A stretch of 64,000 nt of DNA, from assembly GCF_047948215.1 (NCBI RefSeq), contig NC_134462.1, positions 121,480,937-121,544,936 of the forward strand. Direction: 5' to 3'. A program made the position numbers and the translations under genes. Under the pieces are notes generated by a model. The model did not search any database, was not told the origin of the DNA, and was given only the letters and a program-made list of their open reading frames with translations. Positions 23,690 to 32,460 of this stretch are shown piece after piece (within the stretch, counting starts at the first letter, position 1; each line of letters starts with the position of its first letter). This DNA is from Lycorma delicatula (Eukaryota; Arthropoda; Insecta; Hemiptera; Fulgoridae).

Positions 23690-23720
23690 AAGATCGTTGA
23701 TACCGGTGTTCTTTGGTGGT
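23690..23720 (+). repeat. SINE A, 5' part, split by R1-like insertions
   Basis: AGATCGTTGATACCGGTGTT followed by CTTTGGTGGT matches the middle of SINE A (compare 58769-58798). The sequence breaks off after the 14-mer TGTTCTTTGGTGGT (23707-23720) and resumes at 25095 with the same 14-mer, going on to TGGGTTTCAATTAACC. Bases 5' of 23690 are not SINE sequence, so the SINE was itself 5'-truncated or overwritten. Confidence 0.8.
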
Positions 23721-23838
23721 GAGGGCGAGAAGATGTCCTCCGTTAAAGCCACTACTGGCTAGGAACGGAGGGGGTGGTGTAGCGACCGGATACGCTACGA
23801 GGTGGGATCTTCTCCCCTCGGGGGGGGGGGGATCGAGA
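23721..23838 (+). mobile_element. R1-like non-LTR element 1: 3' UTR only
   Basis: This segment of 118 bases runs from GAGGGCGAGAAGAT to GGGGATCGAGA. It is about 95 percent identical by eye to the last 115 bases of the neighbouring element (24980-25094). It is flanked on both sides by the same 14-mer TGTTCTTTGGTGGT (23707-23720 and 23839-23852). The boundaries are therefore those of a severely 5'-truncated insertion with a 14-bp target duplication. Confidence 0.8.
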
Positions 23839-23852
23839 TGTTCTTTGGTGGT

Positions 23853-25094
23853 TTTGACTCTTGGCAAGATAGGTGGAACGATTCTTCAACAAGTCGTTCG
23901 TTATACGCATGGTATATTCCCCAATGTTAGAGAGTTGCGAGCGGTTAGCTGGGTATCCCCCAATCGGCACACGACGCAGTTCCTCTCCGGACATGGTGCC
24001 TTTAGGGATAAATTGGCTAGGTTTAGGTCAATCGATTCGACTGTAGGGTCGATGACACCGTGGACCATGTCCTACACATATGTCCCCGGTACGAAGCTGA
24101 GCGTAGCAGAGTTACTAGGGAACTCGAGAGAGTAAACTCTGATTTGGATCTACGAGTCAACTGGAGGACTCGTAGAGAGTGGACAATAGTTGCTGGCTTC
24201 CTTCGCTTCCTCGCCTTGAGCAGGACTGCCGAAGGGATTTAGTAGGTGATAGGAACCTGGGTGGCTAGGGACCGCCTGGGCAGTTGACTGGCCGAAGGTA
24301 GGCGCTTAAGGCAGCGTGCCTCGGTTAGATGTAATTGGTGTTATTTTGTTGGAATAAAGCTGTCGGCGGAGTTGCGGCCGCTGCCAACGGGCATGGTTAT
24401 CCTTGTCCCGGGGGGTACGGTCGCGCTCCGACGAGGGCGTTTTGTGAGCACACGACACCGTCGGCGGGACGTGGCTGTGTGCCGCTTCGGTGGTATGCAG
24501 TGGCGTTTCGACGGCGGTTACGAAAGATGGTGAATGTCACGCGGGACTCCGCGATGGAGCTGCGTGGGAGAAGGCGTTCGCTCTCCTCTCCCGGGCAGAC
24601 CGAAGCGGAGTCAGATAGTTTGAACTCTTTGAGTTATACTAAGCGGGGTTCTTTAAGGGAGCTAGGACAAAATTTCGCTGTGTTAAACTTTAGCGGGAAG
24701 TTTTGTTGAAGTGGTAGTAACTCGGGTCTGAGACATTCAGTAAGTTGGCTCAATAATAGTTAGGGCTAGGCGCGGGGTCTTCATTCCGCGGTTAGGCTTC
24801 TAGCTTAGTTCCTGAGGGCGACGTGGTAGCTGCAGGTGTCTGTTGTCTTCTTTCTGAAGGCATAAATCTAAAACTACTATCGGAGTGAACTTTACCGATG
24901 CAGATATGTCCTTCGGGGCATCTGCATCGGTGGCATCTATGCAGGGCCTGAACTGAAAGCTGTGGTGCGCAATCAGTTTGAGGGCGAGAAGATGACCTCC
25001 GATAAAGCCACTGCTGGCTAGGAACGGAGGGGGTGGTGTAGCGACCGGACACGCTACGAGGTGGGATCTTCTCCCCTCATGGGGGGGATCGAGA
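23853..25094 (+). mobile_element. R1-like non-LTR element 2: ORF2 C-terminus and 3' UTR
   Basis: Directly after the second 14-mer, the frame starting near 23865 reads the C-terminal end of an R1-clade ORF2: ILQQVVRYTHGIFPNVRELR, then the HTTQFLSGHGAF box. After a frameshift around 24020-24060 it continues with the Cys-His cluster (DDTVDHVLHICPRYE) and a stop at 24240-24242. Then follow about 850 bases of GC-rich 3' UTR, ending in the same 115 bases as element 1 and in ATCGAGA before the third 14-mer (25095-25108). It is 5'-truncated. The frame at 24335-24709 lies in the UTR and is not a gene. R1 clade is assigned from the GHG...C-x2-C...H-x4-C layout and the 14-bp target duplication. Confidence 0.8.
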
Positions 25095-25250
25095 TGTTCT
25101 TTGGTGGTTGGGTTTCAATTAACCATACCCCCCACCTAGAAAAGGTTGTCCTGAGACTGTACAAGACTACATTTCATTTACATTCGTACATATCATCCTC
25201 ATTCATCCTTTGAATACCTTAGGGTGCTTCCGGAGGCTAAACAGAAAAAA
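25095..25250 (+). repeat. SINE A, 3' part, after the R1-like insertions
   Basis: Begins with the 14-mer and continues GGGTTTCAATTAACC, GTACAAGACTACATTTCATT, TACATATCATCCTCATTCATC and GGAGGCTAAACAG, the 3' half of SINE A, ending in an A-rich stretch. Confidence 0.8.
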
Positions 25251-26049
25251 GTTATTATTTATTTTAGGTATTCCGGCTTTAGTATTCGTTTCAGTATTCG
25301 ATACAAAAGTATGAAAAAATTATTCAAATATAAAGCAAATGTGATCAGAAATCCTGTTCGCCGGTAGAGTTCGATAAATAAAACGCGCATATACTGGAAT
25401 CGATCGAAGAAAAAAATTTATGATCGTCGAATAAATATTAAACATCTTAACTGGGATTAGTGTTATTAATACATTTTTATACGTAATACATAATTTTACT
25501 ATTACGTGACTTCAGCTGCAGATTATAAAACATTGACGTAATTCCATAATTTTTTTTATTACATATACGCTTTTTGTAAGACTAAATAAATAGCGAATGT
25601 TATATTAAAATCGAGTCCACTTTATAATTTAACATACTTTTTTTAAATTTTTTGAGATGTCTTTAGCAGAAATCCATTTTTTATTAAAAGATAATATAAC
25701 ATTTTAATACGGATTTGATGTTAGTATCATCATCTGTTTAAAGTGAATTTAATTTTAAAACAGATAAAAATAATTTAATATTTTACAACAGTTTGGTTAT
25801 TTATAAAAAATTGACGTAAAATATTTTTTAAATTCTTCTTTAATTTTTAAATGGATGTTTTTTTATTAAAATATATAATTTCGTAAGAAATTAATTAATT
25901 TTTTTTTTGTTTTTATTTTAATATAATAAAATTTTAAATCGAAACTATCCTTTTTTTCATTTTTAATATTTCACGTTATTTTTAACTATAACTTTAAGAT
26001 AATTTTGTTTTTTTCGCAAATTAACTGTTTAACTACTCAATTTCAAAAT
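25251..26049. other. No recognised feature
   Basis: Very AT-rich sequence, no domain or repeat boundary seen. Confidence 0.4.
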
Positions 26050-26280
26050 CAAAGCTTTTGGGATTCAAATTCTAATAAAAATAACCTTTAAAAGTAAAAT
26101 TTACTTTTTTACGGATTTGAATACGAAACTACGGATATCAGTGTACTTTGGTAGTTGGGATTCAATTAACCGTACATTTCAAGAACGGTTGGTCTGACCC
26201 TGTACAAGAATACACCTCATTTAAACGTCATATATAACATCCTCATGTCATCGGTTACGGGGTGCTTATTGTTTCATTAC
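26050..26280 (+). repeat. SINE A copy, old
   Basis: GGGATTCAAATTCTAATAAA (degraded box B region), ACGGATTTGAATAC, ACTTTGGTAGTTGGGATTCA, ATTAACCGTACATTTC and CTGTACAAGAATACACCTCA follow SINE A in order with many substitutions. Confidence 0.6.
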
Positions 26281-27471
26281 TTGAACAGATTGAACGTACA
26301 CGTTAATAAAAAATATTTATGGAAATGATGCATCTTCTTGGTAGTGAATTGTTTTATTACATATGCATTAGGAAAGAAAATAAATTTTGTTTTTCAATTC
26401 TTAAGACGTTTAACAGTGTTGAACTAGCCATTGTGTTCCATTGTTTTTCTAAACGTTCTAAAGTTGACGATGTAATCTTTTTATTAGATTCACAATATAA
26501 AAGTTTACATAATTATAATGAATGGGTCTATATTTATTAAAGCTGTATTTAAATTAGTTTTTTTTTCTTTTATTTATGTATTTCAAATTCTACATTATAT
26601 CAGTTTTTATTTATTTAATATTTTATATATATATATATATTTATGGTTGAAATTAAATATTAGGTACTTATGTAGTTCTACAGTTTCTTATTTTATTTGT
26701 GTGAGATGCAGTATTTAGTGTTTGATAAACTTTTTTTAACGCATTCTATTCTATTAAGTTTAACACTGCCTGAAGGATCTCTTCTTTGCGATGCAAAACA
26801 CTGAATTTGCCCACGTTAACATTACATATCTTAAATACTCTATACGTTAACAAATAGTTTCTAAATATTTTCATTTATATTTAACGAAGTGAGCATTATA
26901 CAAAAACAATTCTTGCGTAGTTTTGTGCAAGAAGACCAACTTTTCGTTATTTTATTTCGTGTAATATTTTTTGTATGATGTTCTGCATAAGAAACATACA
27001 AAACATAAAATTAAATTACAAAAATTAAAATATCTGTAATTTTTTTTAATTTATTTAATATTAAAATATATATTCTGTTTATAAGAAAATTAACTACTGT
27101 AACAGTAATTTGATGAATTAATTAAGTAGTAGGGTTTATTCGTTATTTGTAATTATTTTATTTTGACGCAAGCACAGTTTAAACTCGCTCACCGCTGCGA
27201 CTCACTGCATAAGCGCATATGAAAAATACCCCGATACAAAGTCAATGTGTTCTCAATTTTAAGAATGACAATAAGCGCGTTACATATTCTGGTTCAATAC
27301 ATTCTTATTGTCATACGCGTTTTTGTCGACCTAAAATTAAGCGTAACTGAAGAACGATTCAGTCAATCTTGATAAAAGTTTCACACGCACAACTTCCGAT
27401 ACACTAGTATAGCATATCTCAATTTCAATCAAATTTATCAGTAGTTTTGAAAATTTACGAGTTTAAATTTT
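26281..27471. other. No recognised feature
   Basis: AT-rich; short frames at 26319 and 26518 have no domain. A TA-run lies at about 26621-26642. Confidence 0.4.

Positions 27472-27524
<53 letters not shown>
27472..27524. repeat. (CA)n(TA)n microsatellite
   Basis: ACACACACAC followed by about 20 TA units, abutting the 5' end of the RTE-like copy 2. Confidence 0.9.
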
Positions 27525-27527
<3 letters not shown>

Positions 27528-28420
27528 GAGTCCGACAAGGATGTTCCCTATCTCCCTTACTTTTTAATCTTTACATGGAACTAGCAGTTAATGATGTTAA
27601 AGAACAATTTAGATTCGGAAGTAACAGTACAAGGTGAAAAGATAAAGATGCTACGATTTGCTGATGATATAGTAATTCTAGCCGAGAGTAAAAAGGATTT
27701 AGAAGAAACAATGAACGGCATAGATGAAGTCCTACGCAAGAACTATCGCATGAAAATAAACAAGAACAAAACAAAAGTAATGAAATGTAGAAATAACAAA
27801 GATGGACCGCTGAATGTGAAAATAGGAGGAGAAAAGATTATGGAGGTAGAAGAATTTTGTTATTTGGGAAGTAGAATTACTAAAGATGGAAGAAGCAGGA
27901 GCGATATAAAATGCCGAATAGCACAAGCGAAACTACCCTTCAGTAATAAATATAATTTGTTTGCATCAAAAATTAATTTAAATGTCAGGAAAAGATTTTT
28001 GAAAGTGTATGTTTGGAGTGTCGCAAGTGAAACTTGAACGATCGGAGTATCTGAGAAGAAAAGATTAGAAGCTTTTGAAATGCGGTGCTATAGGAGAATG
28101 TTAAAAATCAGATGGGTGGATAAAGTGACAAATGAAGAGGTATTGCGGCAAATAGATGAAGAAAGAAGCATTTGGAAAAATATAGTTAAAAGAAGAGACA
28201 GACTTATAGGCCACATACTAAGGCATCCTTGAATAGTCGCTTTAATATTGGATGGACAGGTAGAAGGGAAAAATTGTGTAGGCAGGCCACGTTTGGAATA
28301 TGAAAAACAAATTGTTAGGGATTTAGGATGTAGAGGGTATACTGAAATGAAACGACTAGCACTAGATAGGGAATCTTGGAGAGCTGCATCAAACCAGTCA
28401 AATGACTGAAGACAAAAAAA
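27525..28420 (+). mobile_element. RTE-like non-LTR retrotransposon, 5'-truncated copy 2
   Basis: It starts at AGGGAGTCCGACAAGGATGT, which encodes the RT motif GVRQGCSLSPLLFNLYMELA, about 65 codons further upstream than copy 1. A frameshift near 27605-27615 separates this motif from the FADD box at 27655-27670. Relative to copy 1 it has lost nine bases in the LYGS region, and the Trp codon after SET has become TGA (28036-28038). A second stop follows where HPG became HP-stop near 28230. It ends in ACTGAAGAC plus an A-run, passing into a (AT)n tract at about 28421-28445. Both copies are clearly one subfamily. Confidence 0.85.
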
Positions 28421-28445
28421 AAAAATATATATATATATATATATA

Positions 28446-29574
28446 CCGGGTGGTCCATTTACTTAGCAACACATCTATATCTCAAAAACTAAACATTTTA
28501 GGAAAAATTATTTCCCATTAAGTATTTCCATTTCAAGGGGGAAATACGTTCACAACCTATTTTGTCCTTGATAAAGTCAAATAAAGGACATTTCAAGGTC
28601 GACTTAATTTCTTTAAATAGGAACCTATATTTTTTATTGCAGAATCAAATTCAGAAAAAAAATAAAAATTTAATTTCTGACTTTTTTCTCTAAAATTGAT
28701 AGTTTTTTAGTTATTCATCTTCAAAAATGCTGTAGGCCTGTAAACCGATGCTTTTAGTTTCGACTTACATCCAGCTGTCCCAGCTGTCGACTTACATCCA
28801 GCCGATGATAAATTTTAAATTAAAAAAAATCAAAGGATTAACCTAAATAAAATCCATTTACCTTTCAATGCATTTTTCTCTATATGCAGAATAATTTCCG
28901 AATTGTTCCAAACGTTTGCCCTTATCTAACTTCATTTATATTTGTATAATTCAAAGCACAGGACCTCACGATAAATTAGTTCGATTTTTAAAAACTCTGC
29001 AAGACGGAAACCTCTTCAAAACGGATTCTTACTCGGTCCCGTCAAATTCCGTTTTGGGAAGGTTTTACACACGGACAGAGTGTTCTGGGACATTTAGTCG
29101 AACTTCAGGAATTGATTCGGGACTCCAAAATGAGCAAAAACGTTCATATCGACGTAAGTCCTATTTTGCTTTATCCTTCTGGACGCCATTTTGTGATTTT
29201 CAACAAAAAAATTACTTCTCAGAAACGGGTAAACTTACTTTAATTAAATTTGGCATATCTAAGACCAGTTAGTAAACAAAAACTTTTGAAAACGTCGCCT
29301 TTAATAATTTCAAAATAGCGGTCATCTTAATTTTTTAATCTTCAATATCTTTGTAATTATTTGTTTGATCAAACTTTTACTTTTACGTAATTTATTATAC
29401 TTATATCAACTTATATTTATAAATTATTTATATTTTTAACAAATTGACACCCCATTTGTAAAAATTCATTGACAAACAATCTAGTTATTGCAGACGATTA
29501 ACCCGCCAGTAGGCTTGCGCAACGTAATGCAAGCTAATAATTTTTTTGTTTGTTTTTATTCCCTCCACTAAATG
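28446..29574. other. No recognised feature
   Basis: AT-rich sequence. CGACTTACATCCAGC is directly repeated near 28765 and 28790. The 118-codon frame at 28916 has no domain. Confidence 0.4.
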
Positions 29575-29760
29575 TAATAAAAATTATTAATAAAAAGTAA
29601 TAATAATAAATTAATAAAATTATCACCTTGCATTGTGGCTCCCTCTAACAGCTGCCTGTAGATGATAAAGAATTTTTGTAGCGTGAAAAAAATGTCACGC
29701 CTGATGAGGACTCGAACCCGGTGAAAGGCAGAGATGATACCGCTCCGCCACCAAGATCGG
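29575..29760 (-). repeat. SINE B copy, best preserved
   Basis: Read from 29760 downward: CGATCTTGGTGGCGGAGCGG (box A TGGCGGAGCGGT), then TCTGCCTTTCACC, GGGTTCGAGTCCTC (box B) and ATCAGGCGTG. A T-rich ACATTTTTTTCACGC follows, and a body containing TTTATCATCTACAGGC ends in TTATTA repeats. A and B boxes spaced as in tRNA genes without a foldable acceptor stem indicate a tRNA-derived SINE, not a tRNA gene. Confidence 0.75.
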
Positions 29761-29977
29761 ATTAAAAAACCGATTGATTTTTTTAAAGTGAAACAATATT
29801 TTGAAAATCAGTTAAAAAATATTTAACGTAAATATTTTTATAGTCTGAAGAAAATTATTTAAATACAAAATAAAAAAAGATATCTTTTTTTCTGAAGATT
29901 ATCTTTTTTTAAAGATTATGTCCTAAAAATCTTTTTTTTTCTTTTTTTTTAATTAGAATTAAAATTTCTGTTTTCAG

Positions 29978-30188
29978 GTATTTTCTCAAGCAAAAGTTTA
30001 TTTCAGTGTTAGTAACGGAAGACAGTTTTCTGGTGAACCAGTTCATTTTTCTTACATGCCCGATTTAGTTATGGAACATGCAAGGAACGTAACCGTTAAA
30101 CTTCATCATCGTATCGGTCGTTATCTTAAACTTCAACTTTATTTTGCGTCAAGATGGTTACTACTTAGTGAAGTTTCATTTGATTCAG
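29978..30188 (+). CDS. Ddr: Discoidin domain receptor (DDR), next exon of the DS-like domain
   Basis: A 211-nt exon lies between acceptor TTTTCAG (29971-29977) and donor GTATTT (30189). It starts in phase 0, matching the end of the 3097-3236 exon, and ends in phase 1. The peptide includes VFSQAKVYFSVSNG, FSGEPVHFSYMPD, VTVKLHHRIGRYLKLQL and FASRWLLLSEVSFDS. In DDR1 and DDR2 the same region has a short variable loop, a VPL..R..RFLQC-type strand and the ending F(A)xxWLLFSEISF, just before the juxtamembrane segment. It contributes the last strands of the DS-like domain that positions the collagen-binding domain at the cell surface. The frame is free of stops. The following exon, which must begin with two bases of a split codon, was not found. 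Confidence 0.9.
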
Positions 30189-30560
30189 GTATTTATAATT
30201 AATTAATTATTAATCAGTTTTAATTTCATCATCTCTTCTCCTTGAATGTGGTCGTGAAATGAAATATTTCACCGCCAACAATATTCAAGGATACTTCCTT
30301 CATCCTTTATATTTCCATCCGTGAGTTCAGGGAAAAACTTTTTATAGTTGTGTTTATTTTTATTCGTATCTTCTTTTTATTCTTTTCATTGTGCTAGAAG
30401 ACTACAACTTGTAAGGAATTGGAAGTTCTTATGATGGGATCAACCGCAATAGAACCTTCTTAGAAAAAAGGTGTAGTTGATTCTTTTAGATTTTTAATAA
30501 TTTCACTGGAATCCTGCGTTAAAAAAAAAACGCAGGAACCTCGATCTTGGTGACGGGGGT

Positions 30561-30856
30561 TTTTTTCTTTTTTTCCTGTTTAGCCTCGGAATTACCGTTC
30601 AGATATTACTTCAGAGGATGAATGAGGATGATATGTACGAGTGTAAATGAAGTGTAGTCTTGCACAGTCTCAGGTCGACCGTTTCTGAGATGTGTGGTTA
30701 ATTGAAACCCAACCCCCAAAGAACACCGGTATGCACGATCTAGTATTCAAATCCGTGGAAAAATAACTCACTTTACTAGGACTTGAACGCTGGAACTCTC
30801 GACTTCAAAATCAGCCGATTTGTTAAGACGCGTTCACCACTAGACCAACCCGGTGG
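30561..30856 (-). repeat. SINE A copy
   Basis: Full-length SINE A in reverse: CCACCGGGTTGGTCTAGTGG near 30855, box B complement AGGACTTGAACGC (30779-30791), AGAACACCGG, GTGTGGTTAATTGAAACCCA and 3' end TTTTTTCCTGTTTAGCC. Individual substitutions (for example CAGCCGATTTG in the central palindrome) make it older than the 58 kb copies. Confidence 0.8.
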
Positions 30857-30875
30857 TTCGTGTAACAACCAACCT

Positions 30876-31165
30876 TTTTCTTTCTTTTTCCTGTTTAGCC
30901 TCCGGTAACTACCGTTTAGATAATTCTTCAGAGGATGATATGTATGAGTGTAAATGAAGTGTAGTCTTGTACATTCTCAGTTCGACCGTTCCTGAGATGT
31001 ATGGTTAATTGAAACCCAACCACCAAAGAACACCGGTATCCACAATCTAATATTCAAATCCATGTAAAAATAACTGACTTTACTAGGACTTGAACGCTGT
31101 AACTCTCGACTTCCAAATCAGCTGATTTGGGAAGACGCGGTAACCACTAGACCAACCCGGTGGGT
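30876..31165 (-). repeat. SINE A copy with target duplication
   Basis: Same structure and direction as the preceding copy, with its 3' end next to that copy's 5' end. The flanks are TGTAACAACCAACCT on both sides (30860-30874 and 31167-31181), a clean 15-bp target duplication proving independent insertion. Confidence 0.9.
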
Positions 31166-31302
31166 TTGTAACAACCAACCTAACTTAACCTTACCTAACC
31201 CACGATGTCAGTTCCATGTTGACACTTACGGCGTCACACCGATACATCATTGGTACTTCTGTGCATCGCAAATTTCAAGGCCATGTGGGACGACACCTAA
31301 AT

Positions 31303-31393
31303 AAAAGTAAAAGATCGAAACGATCCGGGGCGGGCCGCGACTGGTATTTAACCCGTCGCGACCCGCCCCGGTTCGTTTCGATCTTTTACTTTT
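31303..31393. repeat. Long GC-rich foldback (43-bp arms)
   Basis: AAAAGTAAAAGATCGAAACG at 31303 is mirrored by its reverse complement ending at 31393. The inner arms (CCGGGGCGGG, CGCGAC) continue the pairing to a five-base centre ATTTA with three mismatches in 43. It could be a MITE core or a structured RNA segment. The 129-codon minus frame covering it is a by-product of the foldback's composition and has no domain. Confidence 0.85.
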
Positions 31394-31499
31394 GATTGTT
31401 AGAAATATAAGTTCCTCTAGTTGCTGCCGATAAATGTATACCCGGTCGCATCGGCTGGAATACCAGCCGGTGAAAGATATCGTATATTCGTTGCGATTT

Positions 31500-31765
31500 A
31501 CCCATCCATCATAAAGCGGTACTTTTCGATTTTTTTCAATTTTTCGGTGTAAACCGCTTAATGGTCGCCTTAAAGTGTTGCATTTAGTTCTTTTCCCTAA
31601 CTGTCGCATTTCACACCAGTAACGGTCTTTTTTCAATGAAATTTACAACCCACCATAAAGAGGTACATTTCGTTCATTTATTTTTACTGCGGTGTCATCA
31701 CTTGACCTTGAAAAGTAGTTTCGTTTTAATTTCCTACCCGCCATTAAGCGGATAGTTTCGTTCTC
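31500..31765 (+). repeat. Three dispersed copies of a CCATAAAGCGGTA motif
   Basis: CCATCATAAAGCGGTACTTTTCG (31504), CCACCATAAAGAGGTACATTTCG (31649) and CCGCCATTAAGCGGATAGTTTCG (31738; cores CAT(A/T)AAGCGG and TTTCG) recur at 145 and 89 bases spacing on the same strand. TGACCTTGA (about 31703-31711) and TCAAGGTCA (about 31772-31780) lie around the last copy in opposite orientation. Confidence 0.5.
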
Positions 31766-31879
31766 TCACGTCAAGGTCAGTGAAATGCCAAAACGCAAAT
31801 TAATCGGGATCAAAAGTCGAGGTTGCAGCAGAACTTACAAACACACACTATTGAGATGGCCAAATGAAACAAATACGGC

Positions 31880-32460
31880 ATTAAATTACGTTTTATTTGG
31901 TACAAAAACTTAGACTTATTTTTTGTCGTAATCAGCGTTTAAAATTTTTCTCAACGGTGAACTAGATTTTTCTTTCCGTTGATGACGAATGCTGACGATC
32001 TTTCTTTCATTCACTATCGCTCTGCGTCCTTCAATTCATCATCCTTGGTGAAAATAATATCACTCATTTATTTCGGAAAGAAGTGAAAATCGCAGAGCAC
32101 CGAATCCGGTGAATACGGAGGTTGTAGAATAAGTTCAGATTTCAACTTTACGAGATCTTCAACGGCTGTACCCAATATATGTGCTGAGTGTTTTCATGTT
32201 GCAGAGTTATATTGTCGAACATGACGCACACGTCTGCAAAATGTTTGTGTAATATGACGGTCATTTTAAATCGTTTCATCCATTTTTTTTCACAGAAATC
32301 GATCGACTTGTACGTGGTTTTTCTTCTACATTCGCTTTACCGACACCTGATGCACAAATACTCCTTCCTGCCTACTTACGGTACTTCGATCAAATATTTC
32401 ATCGTTATAAACGGTTATTCCACGCTCTGCGATTTTTCTTCTGGGTCGTAATGATGAACC
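31880..32460 (-). mobile_element. Mariner transposase remnant
   Basis: In broken minus frames the segment VMFDNITLQHENTQH (32190-32235; Asp of the HDN box kept, His lost) is followed by LILQPPYSPDSVLCDFHFF (32090-32150), which carries the third catalytic Asp. Then come TKDDELKDAERD and KKDRQHSSS, the usual mariner C-terminal stretch. The distance between the two Asp positions is compatible with DD34D after indels. No terminal repeats were found. It is highly degraded. Confidence 0.6.

Larger units (their letters stand above)
3237..29977 (+). other. Intron of the DDR gene, 26.7 kb
   Basis: Donor GTAAGT at 3237 and acceptor TTTTCAG ending at 29977 join two exons that are both phase 0 and encode adjacent parts of the same domain in other DDR proteins. 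The intron hosts most of the mobile elements described in the first half. No additional DDR exon was seen inside it, and the phases do not require one. Confidence 0.8.

Noticed and set aside
24335..24709. A 124-codon frame as a separate protein
   Set aside because: It lies downstream of the ORF2 stop in the 3' UTR of an R1-like element, and the diverged copy at 50.5 kb does not preserve the frame.
29700..29760. A tRNA gene, suggested by A and B boxes
   Set aside because: No matching acceptor stem. Related copies at 10149 and 14668 share the downstream body, so it is a SINE head.
31170..31205. Telomeric (CCTAA)n repeat
   Set aside because: CCTAACTTAACCTTACCTAACCC is only loosely periodic and very short. 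The TTAGG-like text at 49285, 50935 and 57550 is also isolated.
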